The position numbers were made by a program, and so were the translations under genes. Under the pieces are notes generated by a model. It did not search any database. It was given only the letters and a program-made list of their open reading frames with translations, and was not told where the DNA came from. From Roseivivax sp. GX 12232 (GTDB taxonomy: Bacteria > Pseudomonadota > Alphaproteobacteria > Rhodobacterales > Rhodobacteraceae), in contig NZ_JAJSEC010000004.1 of NCBI RefSeq assembly GCF_021272185.1, positions 310,001 to 374,000 of the forward strand: a stretch of 64,000 bases of DNA, given 5' to 3'. Position 1 is the first letter of the stretch; the number at the start of each line of letters is the position of its first letter. Below, piece after piece: positions 30,018-39,158 of the stretch.

Positions 30018-30310
30018 GCCGGGGGGCCAGCCCCCCGGACCCCCCGAGGTAATTTTGCCAAGCTGAAGGGCGGGGCGGGGGGGCTGGTTGTGGGTCTTGG
30101 CGCGCCGGTTTGGAGCGTGGGTTTCGTGGCGCCTGCGGGACCGGGGGCCCGCCCCCGGACCCCCGAGGTATTTTTGCCAAGCTGAAGAGCGGGGCGGGGC
30201 GCTGGTTGAGGGGCGCGGCGCGCTGTTCTGGCGGGTGGGTCTCGTGGGGCCTGCGGGACCGGGAGCCAGCCCCCCGGACCCCGAAGAGTGTTCGCCAAGG
30301 TGAGGAGCGG
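30018..30310. repeat. Stem-loop repeat family 2, three tandem copies about 119 bp apart
   Basis: Each unit has a GC stem-loop followed by ACCCCCGAGGTATTTTTGCC and AAGCTGAAG. The first is CCGGGGGGC-CA-GCCCCCCGG (30019-30038) and the second CCGGGGGC-CC-GCCCCCGG. The third is decayed (GGGAGCCAGCCCCCCGG). The GCCAAG blocks start at 30057, 30176 and 30294. The tract fills the gap between the convergent ends of rluA and truB. Related single copies occur at 48215 and 58013. Confidence 0.85.
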
Positions 30311-30379
30311 AAGCGGGCGCGCGGTTTCACACGCGGGCCGCTTCGCCCCTACCGCACGCATCCGCGCGCGTCTTCGCCC

Positions 30380-31285
30380 CTAGCGCGCGAAGACGCGCGC
30401 GGGGTGCAACTGACCCGCCTTGAACCGGCCGACGGCCACGGCGCGGCCTTCGCAGGAGGCCCAGCATTCCTCGCCGTAGTCGATGTCCTGGGCGAGCACC
30501 ATGCCGGGGTTGCCGTTGCGGATCTTCTGGGCTTCCTCGGGGCTGCAACGGGTCTCGGGCAGCTCGGTCAGGCCGTGCTCCAGCGGCAGCAGATGGGCGT
30601 CGAGCGCGGGATCCTTGGCCAGCCGTTCGACCTCTTCGAGGCTCAGGCCCTGGGCGGCCTCGAAGGGGCCCGACCAGGTGCGGCGCAGTTCGCGGACATG
30701 GCCGAGGCAGCCCAGCCGCTCGCCGAGGTCGCGCGCCACGCTGCGCACGTAGCCGCCCTTGCCGCAGACCATCTCGAGGGTGACGTGATCGGCGTCGGGA
30801 CGGTCGATCAGGGTCAGCTCCTCGACCCAGAGCGGGCGGGCGGCGATCTCCATCTCCTCGCCGTCGCGGGCGCGCTTGTAGGCGCGTTCGCCGTCGATCT
30901 TCACCGCCGAGAACTGCGGCGGAACCTGCATGATCTCGCCCACGAAACCGTTGAGCGCCTCCTTGATCTCGGCGTCCTCGGGGCGCGCCTCGGAGGTGGC
31001 GATCACCTCGCCCTCGGCATCGTCGGTGTTGGTGGCCGCACCCAGGCGCACGGTGAAGCGATAGGCCTTCAGCGCGTCGGTGACATAGGGCACGGTCTTG
31101 GTCGCCTCGCCCAGGGCCACGGCCAGGACGCCCGTCGCCTCGGGATCGAGCGTGCCCGCATGGCCCGCCTTCTTCGCGGTGAGCGCCCAGCGCACCTTGT
31201 TGACCACCGCGGTCGAGGTGACCCCCGCGGGTTTGTCGATCACCAGCCAGCCGGAAATGTCACGACCCTTGCGCGCGCGTCCCAT
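30380..31285 (-). CDS. truB: tRNA pseudouridine(55) synthase
   Basis: Makes the universal pseudouridine-55 in the T-loop of tRNAs. The 301-aa length is normal. It starts [18 protein letters not shown], the catalytic Asp is in [12 protein letters not shown], and the [12 protein letters not shown] motif lies in the second half, followed by the small C-terminal domain. A textbook AAGGAGGT ribosome site lies just before the ATG. Confidence 0.97.
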   Translation of the reverse strand: MGRARKGRDISGWLVIDKPAGVTSTAVVNKVRWALTAKKAGHAGTLDPEATGVLAVALGEATKTVPYVTDALKAYRFTVRLGAATNTDDAEGEVIATSEARPEDAEIKEALNGFVGEIMQVPPQFSAVKIDGERAYKRARDGEEMEIAARPLWVEELTLIDRPDADHVTLEMVCGKGGYVRSVARDLGERLGCLGHVRELRRTWSGPFEAAQGLSLEEVERLAKDPALDAHLLPLEHGLTELPETRCSPEEAQKIRNGNPGMVLAQDIDYGEECWASCEGRAVAVGRFKAGQLHPARVFAR

Positions 31286-31378
31286 GAGACCTCCTTCGGA
31301 ACAGAGGCGCGGGGCGTAGCCCAGGGCCGCGGGGCTGTCAATTCCGCTTGGGGAAAGGGGGGGGGGCGGGAGCGGCGC

Positions 31379-31570
31379 TCAGGCCGGGTCGTCGAGCACC
31401 CGCGCCTCGGCGCGCAGCATGACCGGAATGCCGTCGCGGATCGGATAGGCGAGATTGGCGGTCTCGCTGACCAGCTCCTGGCGCTCGGCGTCGTAGCGCA
31501 GGGTGCCCTGGCTTTCGGGGCAGATCAGCCCGTCGAGCATGCGGCGGTCGAACCCGGGGCCCTCGGTCAT
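31379..31570 (-). CDS. Trm112-like zinc-ribbon-type small protein
   Basis: A 63-aa Trm112/YcaR-family protein ([16 protein letters not shown], then [25 protein letters not shown]). The eukaryotic relative activates methyltransferases; the bacterial role is unsettled. Only one Cys remains of the zinc-binding set, so metal binding is doubtful. The start overlaps the stop of the LON-domain gene by 4 bp. Confidence 0.9.
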   Translation of the reverse strand: MTEGPGFDRRMLDGLICPESQGTLRYDAERQELVSETANLAYPIRDGIPVMLRAEARVLDDPA

Positions 31571-32211
31571 TGCATCAGGTCTCCGTGATCGTCGCCCGAG
31601 CGCAGCGCGTATTCCAGAAGCGTCACCAGCGTCTCGCGCCGGGTCGAGAGGCAGGGCGCCTCGAGCAGGGCCTGCTTCTCCTCGGGGTCGAAGTCGAGCA
31701 GCATGGCCAGGGAGTTGATCAGCAGCTCGTCGTCGGCCTCTTTCAGGCTCTCCCAGTCGGCGGAGAGCTCGCGGGCCGAGAAGAACCGGTCGAGGATCGA
31801 CAGGAAGCGGCGGCGGTCGAAGCTGCCGTCCTCCTCGGTGGCGCCGCGGTCGGCCTCGAAGCCGGCCCAGTCGACCCGGGCGCGGCGGTAGGGGGTGAAA
31901 CCGTCCACTTCCTCGATCAGCCGGTAGCGCGAGATGCCGGTGAGGGTGACCATGTAGCGCCCGTCTTCGGTCTCGGAGAACTGCGTCACCCGGCCGGCGC
32001 AGCCGATCCGGTGCAGGGCCTTGTCGTTGCCCGGCACCGGGTTCGGCTGGACCATGCCGATGAGCCGCGCGTCGGTCTTCAGCATGTCGTCGAACATCTG
32101 CAGGTAGCGCGGCTCGAAGAGGTGCAACGGCAGATGCGCCCGCGGCAGCAGGAGCGCGCCGGGCAACGGGAAGAGCGCGATTGTCTCGGGTAGATCCGCG
32201 AGCCTTGACAT
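31567..32211 (-). CDS. LON peptidase N-terminal (substrate-binding) domain protein
   Basis: A 214-aa stand-alone LON-N domain without protease or ATPase parts. Signature parts are [28 protein letters not shown] at about 9-36 and IGMVQPNP at about 51-58; the helical second half includes [21 protein letters not shown]. The function is not established in bacteria. It lies between the CnoX-like gene and the Trm112-like gene on the same strand, with close spacing. Confidence 0.92.
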   Translation of the reverse strand: MSRLADLPETIALFPLPGALLLPRAHLPLHLFEPRYLQMFDDMLKTDARLIGMVQPNPVPGNDKALHRIGCAGRVTQFSETEDGRYMVTLTGISRYRLIEEVDGFTPYRRARVDWAGFEADRGATEEDGSFDRRRFLSILDRFFSARELSADWESLKEADDELLINSLAMLLDFDPEEKQALLEAPCLSTRRETLVTLLEYALRSGDDHGDLMQ

Positions 32212-32238
32212 GAGGGTTCAGCTAGCGTCCCGGGCGCC

Positions 32239-33150
32239 TCAGGCAAATATCATCGAGGTGAGTTTCCGGCGGCCGTTCAGAACGATCGGATCGCTGGGCT
32301 TGAGCGCGTCGAAGATGGTGAAGAGCTGCTGCTTCGCGGCGCCCTCGTTCCATTCGCGGTCGCGGCGGAACAGCTCGAGAAGCTGGTCCACCGCCTCTTC
32401 GGTGCGCCCGCCCGCGTGCAGCGCCTGGGCGAGGTCGAAGCGCGCCTGGTGATCGGCGGGATCCGCGGCGACCTTGGCCTCGAGCTCGGCGATCGGCCCG
32501 GCCTGTTCGGCCTGGCGCGCCAGTTCGATCTGGGCGCGGGCGGCCTCGAGCTCGGCGGCCTCGGAAATCTCGGCCGGGGCGCCGTTCAGGATCGCCTCGG
32601 CCTGGTCGGGATCCCCCGCCGCCAGCGCGATGCGCGCCAGCCCGCCGTAGGCCGCGGCGTTGTTCGGGTCCTCGCCGATCACCGCCTGGAAGATCTGCTG
32701 GGCGTCCTCGAGCTGGCCGGCCTCGATCATCTCGTCGGCCGCGGCGAGCGCGTCATCTAGCCCGCCCGAAGTGTCGCCGCCGCCCATCTTGGCGAGCTGT
32801 TCGACGAACTGCTTCACCTGGCTTTCGGGCACCGCGCCCTGGAAGCCGTCGACCGGCTGGCCCTTGTGGAAGGCATAGACCGTCGGAATCGACTGGATGC
32901 GCAGCTGGCCGGCGATCTGCTGAGCCTCGTCGACATTGACCTTGGCCATCTTGACCGCGCCGCGCTGCGCGCGCACCGCCGCCTCGATCTGCGGGCCGAG
33001 GGTCTTGCAGGGGCCGCACCAGGGCGCCCAGAAGTCGACGATGACCGGCACCTCCTGGCTGGCCTCGATGACCTCTTTCATGAAGTCCTGTTCGGCGACG
33101 TCCTTGATGATGTCGGCGTCGTTCTGGGCGGTCGTTCCGAGCTCGATCAT
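32239..33150 (-). CDS. cnoX: CnoX/YbbN-type thioredoxin-TPR chaperone
   Basis: A 303-aa protein with a thioredoxin domain at about 1-115 and a TPR-like helical part at about 130-303. The active site WCGPC (Cys45 and Cys48) is complete. E. coli CnoX lacks this activity, whereas the Caulobacter protein keeps it and acts as a redox-active holdase. It probably protects proteins from over-oxidation and hands clients to GroEL or DnaK. The ATG at 33150 was preferred (AGAGGGA upstream); 12 extra codons are open before it. It heads a probable operon with LON-N and Trm112-like genes. Confidence 0.9.
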   Translation of the reverse strand: MIELGTTAQNDADIIKDVAEQDFMKEVIEASQEVPVIVDFWAPWCGPCKTLGPQIEAAVRAQRGAVKMAKVNVDEAQQIAGQLRIQSIPTVYAFHKGQPVDGFQGAVPESQVKQFVEQLAKMGGGDTSGGLDDALAAADEMIEAGQLEDAQQIFQAVIGEDPNNAAAYGGLARIALAAGDPDQAEAILNGAPAEISEAAELEAARAQIELARQAEQAGPIAELEAKVAADPADHQARFDLAQALHAGGRTEEAVDQLLELFRRDREWNEGAAKQQLFTIFDALKPSDPIVLNGRRKLTSMIFA

Positions 33151-33243
33151 GGGGCGTTGCTCCCTCTTCGTCGGCGGTGAATCCAATGGCAGCTAGATGG
33201 CGCTCGCGGCGCCGTGATGCAAGGGCGGGTCTGCGCGCGTCTC

Positions 33244-34032
33244 TCAGAGGTCGAAGCTGGCGAAGACCGGCGCGTGGTCCGAGGGCTGCTCCCAGCCGCG
33301 CACCGGGCGCAGGATGCGGCTGCCATGGGCGGCCCCGGCGATGTCCGGCGTGGCCCAGATGTGGTCGAGCCTCCGGCCCTTGTCGGCGGCGTCCCAGTCG
33401 GGCGAGCGGTAGGACCACCAGGAGTAGAGCTGCCCCTCGGGGATGTCGGCGCGGGTGACGTCGACCCAGCCGCCGGCCTCCTGGGCGGCGCCCAGGTGCT
33501 CGACCTCGACGGGAGTGTGCGAGACCACCTTGACCATCTTCTTGTGGGACCAGACGTCGTCTTCGCGGGGGGCGATGTTCAGATCGCCCACCAGGATCGC
33601 GCGCTCGGGGCGCTCCGCGTGGAACCAGTCGCGCATCTCGGTGAGGTAGTCGAGCTTCTGGCCGAACTTCTCGTTCACCGCGCGGTCGGGTTTGTCGCCG
33701 CCCGCGGGGACGTAGAAATTGTGGATGGTTGTGCCGTCCTCGAGCCGCCCGGCGACGTGGCGAGCGTGGCCGAGGGCGGCGAAATCCTTGTCCCCGGCAT
33801 CCTCGATCGGCAGTTTCGACAGGATCGCGACGCCGTTGTAGCCCTTCTGCCCGCGGGCGACCATGTGCCGGTAGCCGAGCTCGCGGAAGCGCTCCATGGG
33901 GATCTTCTCGACCGGGCTCTTGCACTCTTGCAGGCAGAGGATGTCGGGGGCCTCCTCGGTCAGGAGCCGCGCGACGAGGCCCTCGCGCAAGCGCACGGAG
34001 TTGATGTTCCAGGTGGCGAGCGTGAAGGGCAT
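33244..34032 (-). CDS. xthA: Exodeoxyribonuclease III (AP endonuclease)
   Basis: A 262-aa ExoIII-family enzyme that cuts at abasic sites and acts as a 3'-5' exonuclease in base excision repair. It starts FTLATWNINSVRLR. The metal Glu is in DILCLQECKSP, the catalytic Asp/Asn in ILVGDLNIAP, and the closing motif is RRLDHIWATP and PSDHAPVFA. The ATG at 34032 has AGGAGAG upstream. The product of the uracil-DNA glycosylase encoded at 7.3 kb would be a substrate for it. Confidence 0.96.
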   Translation of the reverse strand: MPFTLATWNINSVRLREGLVARLLTEEAPDILCLQECKSPVEKIPMERFRELGYRHMVARGQKGYNGVAILSKLPIEDAGDKDFAALGHARHVAGRLEDGTTIHNFYVPAGGDKPDRAVNEKFGQKLDYLTEMRDWFHAERPERAILVGDLNIAPREDDVWSHKKMVKVVSHTPVEVEHLGAAQEAGGWVDVTRADIPEGQLYSWWSYRSPDWDAADKGRRLDHIWATPDIAGAAHGSRILRPVRGWEQPSDHAPVFASFDL

Positions 34033-34271
34033 AGGGTCTCTCTCCTGTCGGGCGGGCCCGGTCTGGCGCATCGCCGGGGCCATGGCAAGGGGCGGGGGGC
34101 GGTGTGGTCTGCCTGCGGCCAGCGGTTGGGCCGCGGTCGGGGGCGGTGTTGGATTGTCCGGCGGGGGGTGTTCGCCGCGCAGCGTGTGGCGTGTTGTCGG
34201 TCGGATCAGGCGCTGCGGCTGGCGGCGTGCCGTCGGCCGGGGCGCGGCGGCCCTTTGCGCCCCACGCGGTG

Positions 34272-35297
34272 TCAGATGATCTCGTCCTCGTCGTAGAGCG
34301 CCGGCACGTCGAGGTGGTCGGCCATGGCGTCGGGCTCCACCGGGCGGGCCGGGGTGGCGACGTGGAAGCAGGCGTCGCCCTCGTTCACCACCGGCAGGTT
34401 GGTGCGCCCGATCACCACGCCGCTGGCGGGCGCCGGGATCTCGGCGTCGACATGGCCGAAGGGGTCCGAGATGATGCCGATGGTCTCGCCGTCCTCGACC
34501 CAGTCGCCCGCCGCCTTCAGCGTCCTGAGAAGCCCGCCCGAGGGCGCCCGCGCCCAGGTCGAGGCCTTGCAGAAGACCGAGGCGCCGCGCGCCTTCGGCA
34601 CCCCGCGGGCCGAGATCATGCCCAGGTGGTTCAGCACCCGCAGGATGCCCGCGACGCCCGCCCGCGCGGCGGTCTCGTCAAAGCGCAGCCCTTCGCCCGC
34701 CTCATAGAGGAGGACGTCGACCCCGGCCTCGTCGGCGGCCTCGCGGAGCGAGCCCTCGCGCACCCGGGAGGTCATGGTGACCGGCGCGGCGAAAGCCTGG
34801 CCCAGCTCGGCCAGCCGGGGGTCGTTGGGGGTCAGGCGGATCTGCGGCAGGTTGGTGCGCCCGACGGCGGCGGAATGCAGGTCGATGCCGACGTCGCAGC
34901 GGGTGACGATCTCCGTCAGGAAGATGTCTGCGAGCCGCGCGGCCAGCGAGCCCTCGGCATGGCCCGGGAAGGAGCGGTTCAGGTCGCGGCGGTCGGGCAG
35001 GTAGCGCGACTGGTTCAGGAAGCCGAAGGTATTGACCACCGGCACCGCGATCAGCGTGCCCGCGAGCCGCGACAGCGGCTGGGCGCGCAACAGGCGGCGG
35101 ACGATCTCCACGCCGATCACCTCGTCGCCGTGGATCGCGGCGGAGACGAAGACCGTGGGGCCGGGGCGGCGGCCGTGGATCACCTCGGCCGAGAGCGTCA
35201 CCGGCGTGTGGTCGGAGAGGACCGAGACCGGCAGGTTCACCGTGGCGCGGCTGCCGGGGGCGACGCGGGTCTCGCCGATGACGAAGTCCTGGGTCAT
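34272..35297 (-). CDS. Succinylglutamate desuccinylase/aspartoacylase-type zinc hydrolase
   Basis: A 341-aa M14-like zinc deacylase. The zinc ligands are visible: H and E in AAIHGDEVIGVEIV at about 53-66 and H in VGIDLHSAAVG at about 136-146. Near the middle, VNTFGFLNQSRYLPDRRDLNRSFPG carries the substrate-binding Asn/Arg set. The C-terminal part resembles a biotin/lipoyl-like beta domain (APASGVVIGRTNLPVVNEGD). Relatives remove acyl groups from amino acids or glutamate-modified substrates. The substrate here is unknown, and no arginine catabolism genes are near. Confidence 0.85.
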   Translation of the reverse strand: MTQDFVIGETRVAPGSRATVNLPVSVLSDHTPVTLSAEVIHGRRPGPTVFVSAAIHGDEVIGVEIVRRLLRAQPLSRLAGTLIAVPVVNTFGFLNQSRYLPDRRDLNRSFPGHAEGSLAARLADIFLTEIVTRCDVGIDLHSAAVGRTNLPQIRLTPNDPRLAELGQAFAAPVTMTSRVREGSLREAADEAGVDVLLYEAGEGLRFDETAARAGVAGILRVLNHLGMISARGVPKARGASVFCKASTWARAPSGGLLRTLKAAGDWVEDGETIGIISDPFGHVDAEIPAPASGVVIGRTNLPVVNEGDACFHVATPARPVEPDAMADHLDVPALYDEDEII

Positions 35298-35366
35298 GCT
35301 GCTCTCGCTTGCTTGGGCGGCTCGCGCCCCGCGATACGCTGCGGGACGGGCCTGGGCAACCGCCGC

Positions 35367-36641
35367 TCAGGCGCGGCGGCGCTGGTAGAGGCCCCAGCCT
35401 TCGGCATAGGCGGCCAGCGTCAGCGCGATCACGCCCAGGACCGCGAAGCCCGCGAACATCGGCAGCACCGTGCCGTCATAGAGAAGCCCCAGGCAGGCGC
35501 CGATGATGCCGCCGCCCAGCGTCTGGATCGTGCCCAGCACCGCCGAGGCGGTGCCCGCGACCTGGCCCAGCTCTTCCATGGCGAGCGCGTTGAAGTTCGC
35601 CGGGATGAAGCCGAAGAAGCAGAACTGCGGGATCAAGAGCACCAGGAACAGCGCGAAAGGCGTGGCGCCGCCCCAGCTCCAGGCCAGGACGAAGTGCAGC
35701 GCGCCCAGCGCGGCGAAGCCGGTCAGCGCGCCGTGGCTCAGCCGGCGGGTGCCGAAGATCCGCACCAGCCGCGAGTTGGCGAAGCTCGAGACCGCCATGA
35801 AACAGGCGACCAGCGCGAAGTAGACCGTGAACTCCGGCCCGATCTCGTAGACCTCGGTGTAGATCTGCTCGGCCTGGCTGACGAAGGAGAAAAGCACCCC
35901 GAAGAAGGCGCCGGTGGCCAGCGTGTAGCCGAAGGCGCGGCGGTTGGTGAAGATCAGGCGGAAGGCCTCGAAGACGCGGCGGCCGGTCAGCTCGCGGCGG
36001 TCCTCCTCGCGCAGGGTCTCGGGCAGGCGGAACCAGGTCCAGACCAGCGCCGCGAAGCCGAAGAGGAACATCGCCAGCGCCAGCACCCGCCAGCTGCCGA
36101 AAAGCAGGATGCCCGAGCCGAGGTTGGGCGCCAGGACCGGCATGACCATGAAGACCATCATCACCAGCGACATGACCGAGGCCATGGCCTCGCCCTTGAA
36201 GCGGTCGCGCACCACCGAAAGCGCCACCACCCGCGTCGAGGCCGCCCCGAGCCCCTGCACGAAGCGCAGCGCCAGAAGCGCGCCGAAGGTGGGCGCGAAG
36301 GCGGCCAGAACCGCGGCGACGCAGTAGATCCCGAGGCCCGTGAACAAGACGGGGCGTCGCCCGAAGCGGTCCGAGAGCGGGCCGTAGATCATCTGCGCCC
36401 CGCCGAAGCCCACCACATAGGCGCCGATCACCAGCTGGCGGGCGTTCTCGCTCTCGACGTTCAGCGCCGCGCCGATCTCGGAGAGGCCGGGGATGTAGAT
36501 GTCGATCGCGGCGGCGTTCAGCGCCATGAGGAAGGCGACCATGGCCACGAACTCCCAGTAGGGAATCCGCTCCGCCGCCGAGGTCGGGCGGCGGTTGTGC
36601 GGGGTGGTCGCGGCCGAGGGCGAAACAGCGGGATGGGGCAT
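35367..36641 (-). CDS. Bcr/CflA-type multidrug MFS transporter
   Basis: A 424-aa major facilitator with 12 predicted membrane segments, of the drug/proton antiporter (Bcr/CflA) type. The conserved loop GPLSDRFGRRPVLFTGL follows helix 2, and the helix-4/5 region has RFVQGLGAASTRVVALSVVRDRF. The substrate is unknown. I chose the ATG at 36641, because an upstream start at 36698 would place the coding sequence inside the peroxiredoxin terminator hairpin. Confidence 0.9.
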   Translation of the reverse strand: MPHPAVSPSAATTPHNRRPTSAAERIPYWEFVAMVAFLMALNAAAIDIYIPGLSEIGAALNVESENARQLVIGAYVVGFGGAQMIYGPLSDRFGRRPVLFTGLGIYCVAAVLAAFAPTFGALLALRFVQGLGAASTRVVALSVVRDRFKGEAMASVMSLVMMVFMVMPVLAPNLGSGILLFGSWRVLALAMFLFGFAALVWTWFRLPETLREEDRRELTGRRVFEAFRLIFTNRRAFGYTLATGAFFGVLFSFVSQAEQIYTEVYEIGPEFTVYFALVACFMAVSSFANSRLVRIFGTRRLSHGALTGFAALGALHFVLAWSWGGATPFALFLVLLIPQFCFFGFIPANFNALAMEELGQVAGTASAVLGTIQTLGGGIIGACLGLLYDGTVLPMFAGFAVLGVIALTLAAYAEGWGLYQRRRA

Positions 36642-36664
36642 CAGGGACAAACCAAAGGTCGGAT

Positions 36665-36705
36665 CAGAAAAGCAAAGGGCCCGGCGTGGCATCCACACCG
36701 GGCCC
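36665..36705 (-). terminator. Intrinsic terminator of the peroxiredoxin gene
   Basis: A long stem spans 36677-36705: GGGCCCGGTGTGG pairs with CCACGCCGGGCCC around a short loop, with one mismatch. On the minus strand it is followed by TTTGCTTTT. It lies about 100 bp after the peroxiredoxin stop codon and before the MFS start. Confidence 0.85.
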
Positions 36706-36802
36706 GTCTGCCTTATCTATGCCGAACCTCAGCGGTTCAATGCCGCGAAGAGCGCGCCTGCGCAGACCGGCCCCGGTCTGAGCGCACATCCGGCGCGCAG
36801 GA

Positions 36803-37456
36803 TCACTCGGGCAGCTTGGCCATCCGCAGGTAGGGCAGCACGGTCTGATACTGGCCGAAGCGCTCGCGGGCGTCCTCGTCGCTGACGGTCGCGGGGATCA
36901 CCACGTCCTCGCCCACCGACCAGTTGGCCGGGGTCGCGACGGTATGGGTCGCGGCGGTCTGCAACCCGTCGAGGGCGCGCAGCACCTCGGCGAAGTTGCG
37001 GCCGACGTTCATCGGGTAGGTCATCGACAGCTTCAGCTGCTTGTCCGGCCCGATGATGAAGACCGCGCGCACGGTGGCGGTGTCGTTGGGGGTGCGGCCG
37101 TCGGGCAGATAGGCCTCGGCGGGCAGCATGCCGAAGGCCTTGGAGACCTCGAGCCCGCTGTCGGCGATGATCGGGAAGGCGGGGTCGGCGCCGCCGGCCT
37201 TCTCGATGTCCTTCTTCCAGGACTTGTGCTCCTCGACGCCGTCGACGGAGACGCCGATCACCTTGACGCCGCGCTTGTCCCATTCGTCCTTGAGCTGGGC
37301 CACGGCGCCGAACTCGGTGGTGCAGACGGGGGTGAAGTCCTTGGGGTGCGAGAAGAGGATCGCCCAGCTGTCGCCGACCCACTCGTGCAGGCTGAAGGAG
37401 CCGAGGTCGGTCTCGACGGTGAGATCGGGGATCGTTTCGTTGATGCGCAGGGACAT
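36803..37456 (-). CDS. 1-Cys peroxiredoxin (Prx6 type)
   Basis: A 217-aa peroxiredoxin that reduces hydrogen peroxide and organic peroxides. The peroxidatic Cys45 is in HPKDFTPVCTTEFG. No resolving Cys is seen, and the long C-terminal domain (NWSVGEDVVIPATVSDEDA) is the Prx6 dimerisation arm. It is transcribed alone and ends in its own terminator. It is divergent from the aldehyde dehydrogenase gene. Confidence 0.95.
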   Translation of the reverse strand: MSLRINETIPDLTVETDLGSFSLHEWVGDSWAILFSHPKDFTPVCTTEFGAVAQLKDEWDKRGVKVIGVSVDGVEEHKSWKKDIEKAGGADPAFPIIADSGLEVSKAFGMLPAEAYLPDGRTPNDTATVRAVFIIGPDKQLKLSMTYPMNVGRNFAEVLRALDGLQTAATHTVATPANWSVGEDVVIPATVSDEDARERFGQYQTVLPYLRMAKLPE

Positions 37457-37600
37457 GAGGACCTCCTATCGGGGTGTGACGCCTTCTACCTAATGGGAAG
37501 CGCGGGCCATTGCATCCCCTCGGGCGCGGTATCATTCTCATGCGGAAGATGATCAAATTTCGCGCCGCCCCCGGGGGCGGCCCGAGCCGGGGGAAAGACC

Positions 37601-39046
37601 ATGATCGACAAGCGCGAGTTCTACATCGACGGGGCCTGGATGGCGCCGAAAGAGGGGCGCGACCACGCGGTGGTCGACCCCGCCACCGAAGAGCCCTTTG
37701 CCACCATCTCGCTGGGCGGCCAGGCCGACACCGATGCCGCCGTGGCCGCCGCGCGGGCGGCGCTGCCGGGCTGGATGGCGACCCCGCCGGCCGAGCGCAT
37801 CGCCGCGGTCGAGCGGCTCGCCGCCGCCTACCAGGAGCGCACCGAGGACCTCGCCCAGGCGATGAGCCGCGAGATGGGCGCCCCGATCGACCTGGCGCGC
37901 AAGAGCCAGGCCATGGCCGGGGCCTTCCACCTGAAGAACTTCATCCGCGCCGCCAAGGACTTCGCCTGGGAGGCGCCGCTCGGCGATCACGCGCCGAACG
38001 ACCGGATCATCCACGAGGCGGTGGGCGTCTGCGCGCTGATCACGCCCTGGAACTGGCCGATGAACCAGATCACCCTGAAGGTCGGCGCGGCGGCGGTCGC
38101 GGGCAACACCATGGTGCTGAAGCCCTCCGAGGAAAGCCCGCTCTCGGCGATGATCTTCGCCGAATGCATCGAGGCGGCGGGCTTCCCCGAGGGTGTCTTC
38201 AACCTGGTCAACGGCGACGGCGCGGGCGTGGGCTCGCAGCTCTCGGCGCATCCCGATGTCGACATGGTCAGCTTCACAGGCTCGACCCGCGCCGGGCGGC
38301 TCATTTCCATCGCCGCGGCGGACACGCTGAAGCGCGTGCACCTCGAGCTCGGCGGCAAGGGCGCGAACCTGATCTTCTCCGATGCCGACGACAAGGCGGT
38401 GAAGCGCGGCGTGTTGCACATGATGCAGAACACCGGCCAGAGCTGTAACGCGCCCTCGCGGATGATGGTCGAGGCGGGCATCTACGACCGTGTCGTCGAA
38501 GAGGCCGCCGAGGTCGCGGGCAAGGTCACGGTCGGGCCCTCCTCCGAGGAGGGGCGGCACATCGGCCCGGTGGTGAACCGCACCCAGTGGGACAAGATCC
38601 AGGGCCTGATCCAGACCGGCATCGACGAGGGCGCGCGGCTGGTCGCCGGGGGCCCCGGCCTGCCCGAGGGCGTGAACAAGGGCTACTACGTGCGCCCGAC
38701 GGTCTTCGCCGATGTCACCCCTGAAATGACCATCGCCCAGGAGGAGATCTTCGGTCCGGTCCTGTCGATCATGCGCTTCGAGGACGAGGCCGAGGCGCTG
38801 CGGATCGCCAATGACACGCCCTACGGGCTGACCAACTACGTGCAGACCCAGGACGGCGCGCGGCGCAACCGGCTGGCGCGCGGGCTGCGCTCGGGCATGG
38901 TCGAGATGAACGGCGAAAGCCGCGGGCCCGGTTCGCCCTTCGGCGGCATGAAGATGTCCGGCAACGGCCGCGAGGGCGGGCCCTGGGGCATCCATGACTT
39001 CGTGGAGGTGAAGGCCGTGGCCGGCTGGGATCCCGAGGCGGCCTGA
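37601..39046 (+). CDS. NAD(P)-dependent aldehyde dehydrogenase
   Basis: A 481-aa aldehyde dehydrogenase superfamily enzyme. The NAD-binding block ALITPWNWPMNQITLKVGAA is at about 146-165, SFTGSTRAGR is present, the general base Glu is in HLELGGKGAN, and the catalytic Cys is in NTGQSCNAPSR (about residue 281). The substrate cannot be read from the motifs; the overall look is of a broad aliphatic aldehyde or betaine-aldehyde-like member. The GntR gene downstream on the other strand might regulate it, but this is uncertain. A strong terminator follows. Confidence 0.92.
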   Translation: MIDKREFYIDGAWMAPKEGRDHAVVDPATEEPFATISLGGQADTDAAVAAARAALPGWMATPPAERIAAVERLAAAYQERTEDLAQAMSREMGAPIDLARKSQAMAGAFHLKNFIRAAKDFAWEAPLGDHAPNDRIIHEAVGVCALITPWNWPMNQITLKVGAAAVAGNTMVLKPSEESPLSAMIFAECIEAAGFPEGVFNLVNGDGAGVGSQLSAHPDVDMVSFTGSTRAGRLISIAAADTLKRVHLELGGKGANLIFSDADDKAVKRGVLHMMQNTGQSCNAPSRMMVEAGIYDRVVEEAAEVAGKVTVGPSSEEGRHIGPVVNRTQWDKIQGLIQTGIDEGARLVAGGPGLPEGVNKGYYVRPTVFADVTPEMTIAQEEIFGPVLSIMRFEDEAEALRIANDTPYGLTNYVQTQDGARRNRLARGLRSGMVEMNGESRGPGSPFGGMKMSGNGREGGPWGIHDFVEVKAVAGWDPEAA

Positions 39047-39070
39047 GCCGTTGCAGCAGTCGAAATGAAG

Positions 39071-39105
39071 AACCCCCGGCAACACCGCCGGGGGTTTTTT
39101 GTTTT
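39071..39105 (+). terminator. Strong intrinsic terminator after the aldehyde dehydrogenase gene
   Basis: CCCCCGGC (39073-39080) and GCCGGGGG (39087-39094) form a perfect 8-bp stem with a 6-base loop, followed by TTTTTTGTTTT. Confidence 0.95.
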
Positions 39106-39158
39106 GCGAGAGGCGCGCAGGCCCCGCTCGGCGGGTTCACGTCTGGACAGCCGCCCGC

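Noticed and set aside
36642-36698. Upstream start for the MFS transporter giving 19 more residues
   Set aside because: It would place codons inside the terminator stem of the peroxiredoxin gene, and the extra residues have no membrane-protein character.
37531-37552. Imperfect palindrome ATCATTCTCATGCGGAAGATGAT between the peroxiredoxin and aldehyde dehydrogenase genes
   Set aside because: Only about 7 of 11 positions pair, and it does not match a known regulator site well enough. It overlaps the aldehyde dehydrogenase leader by chance as far as I can tell.
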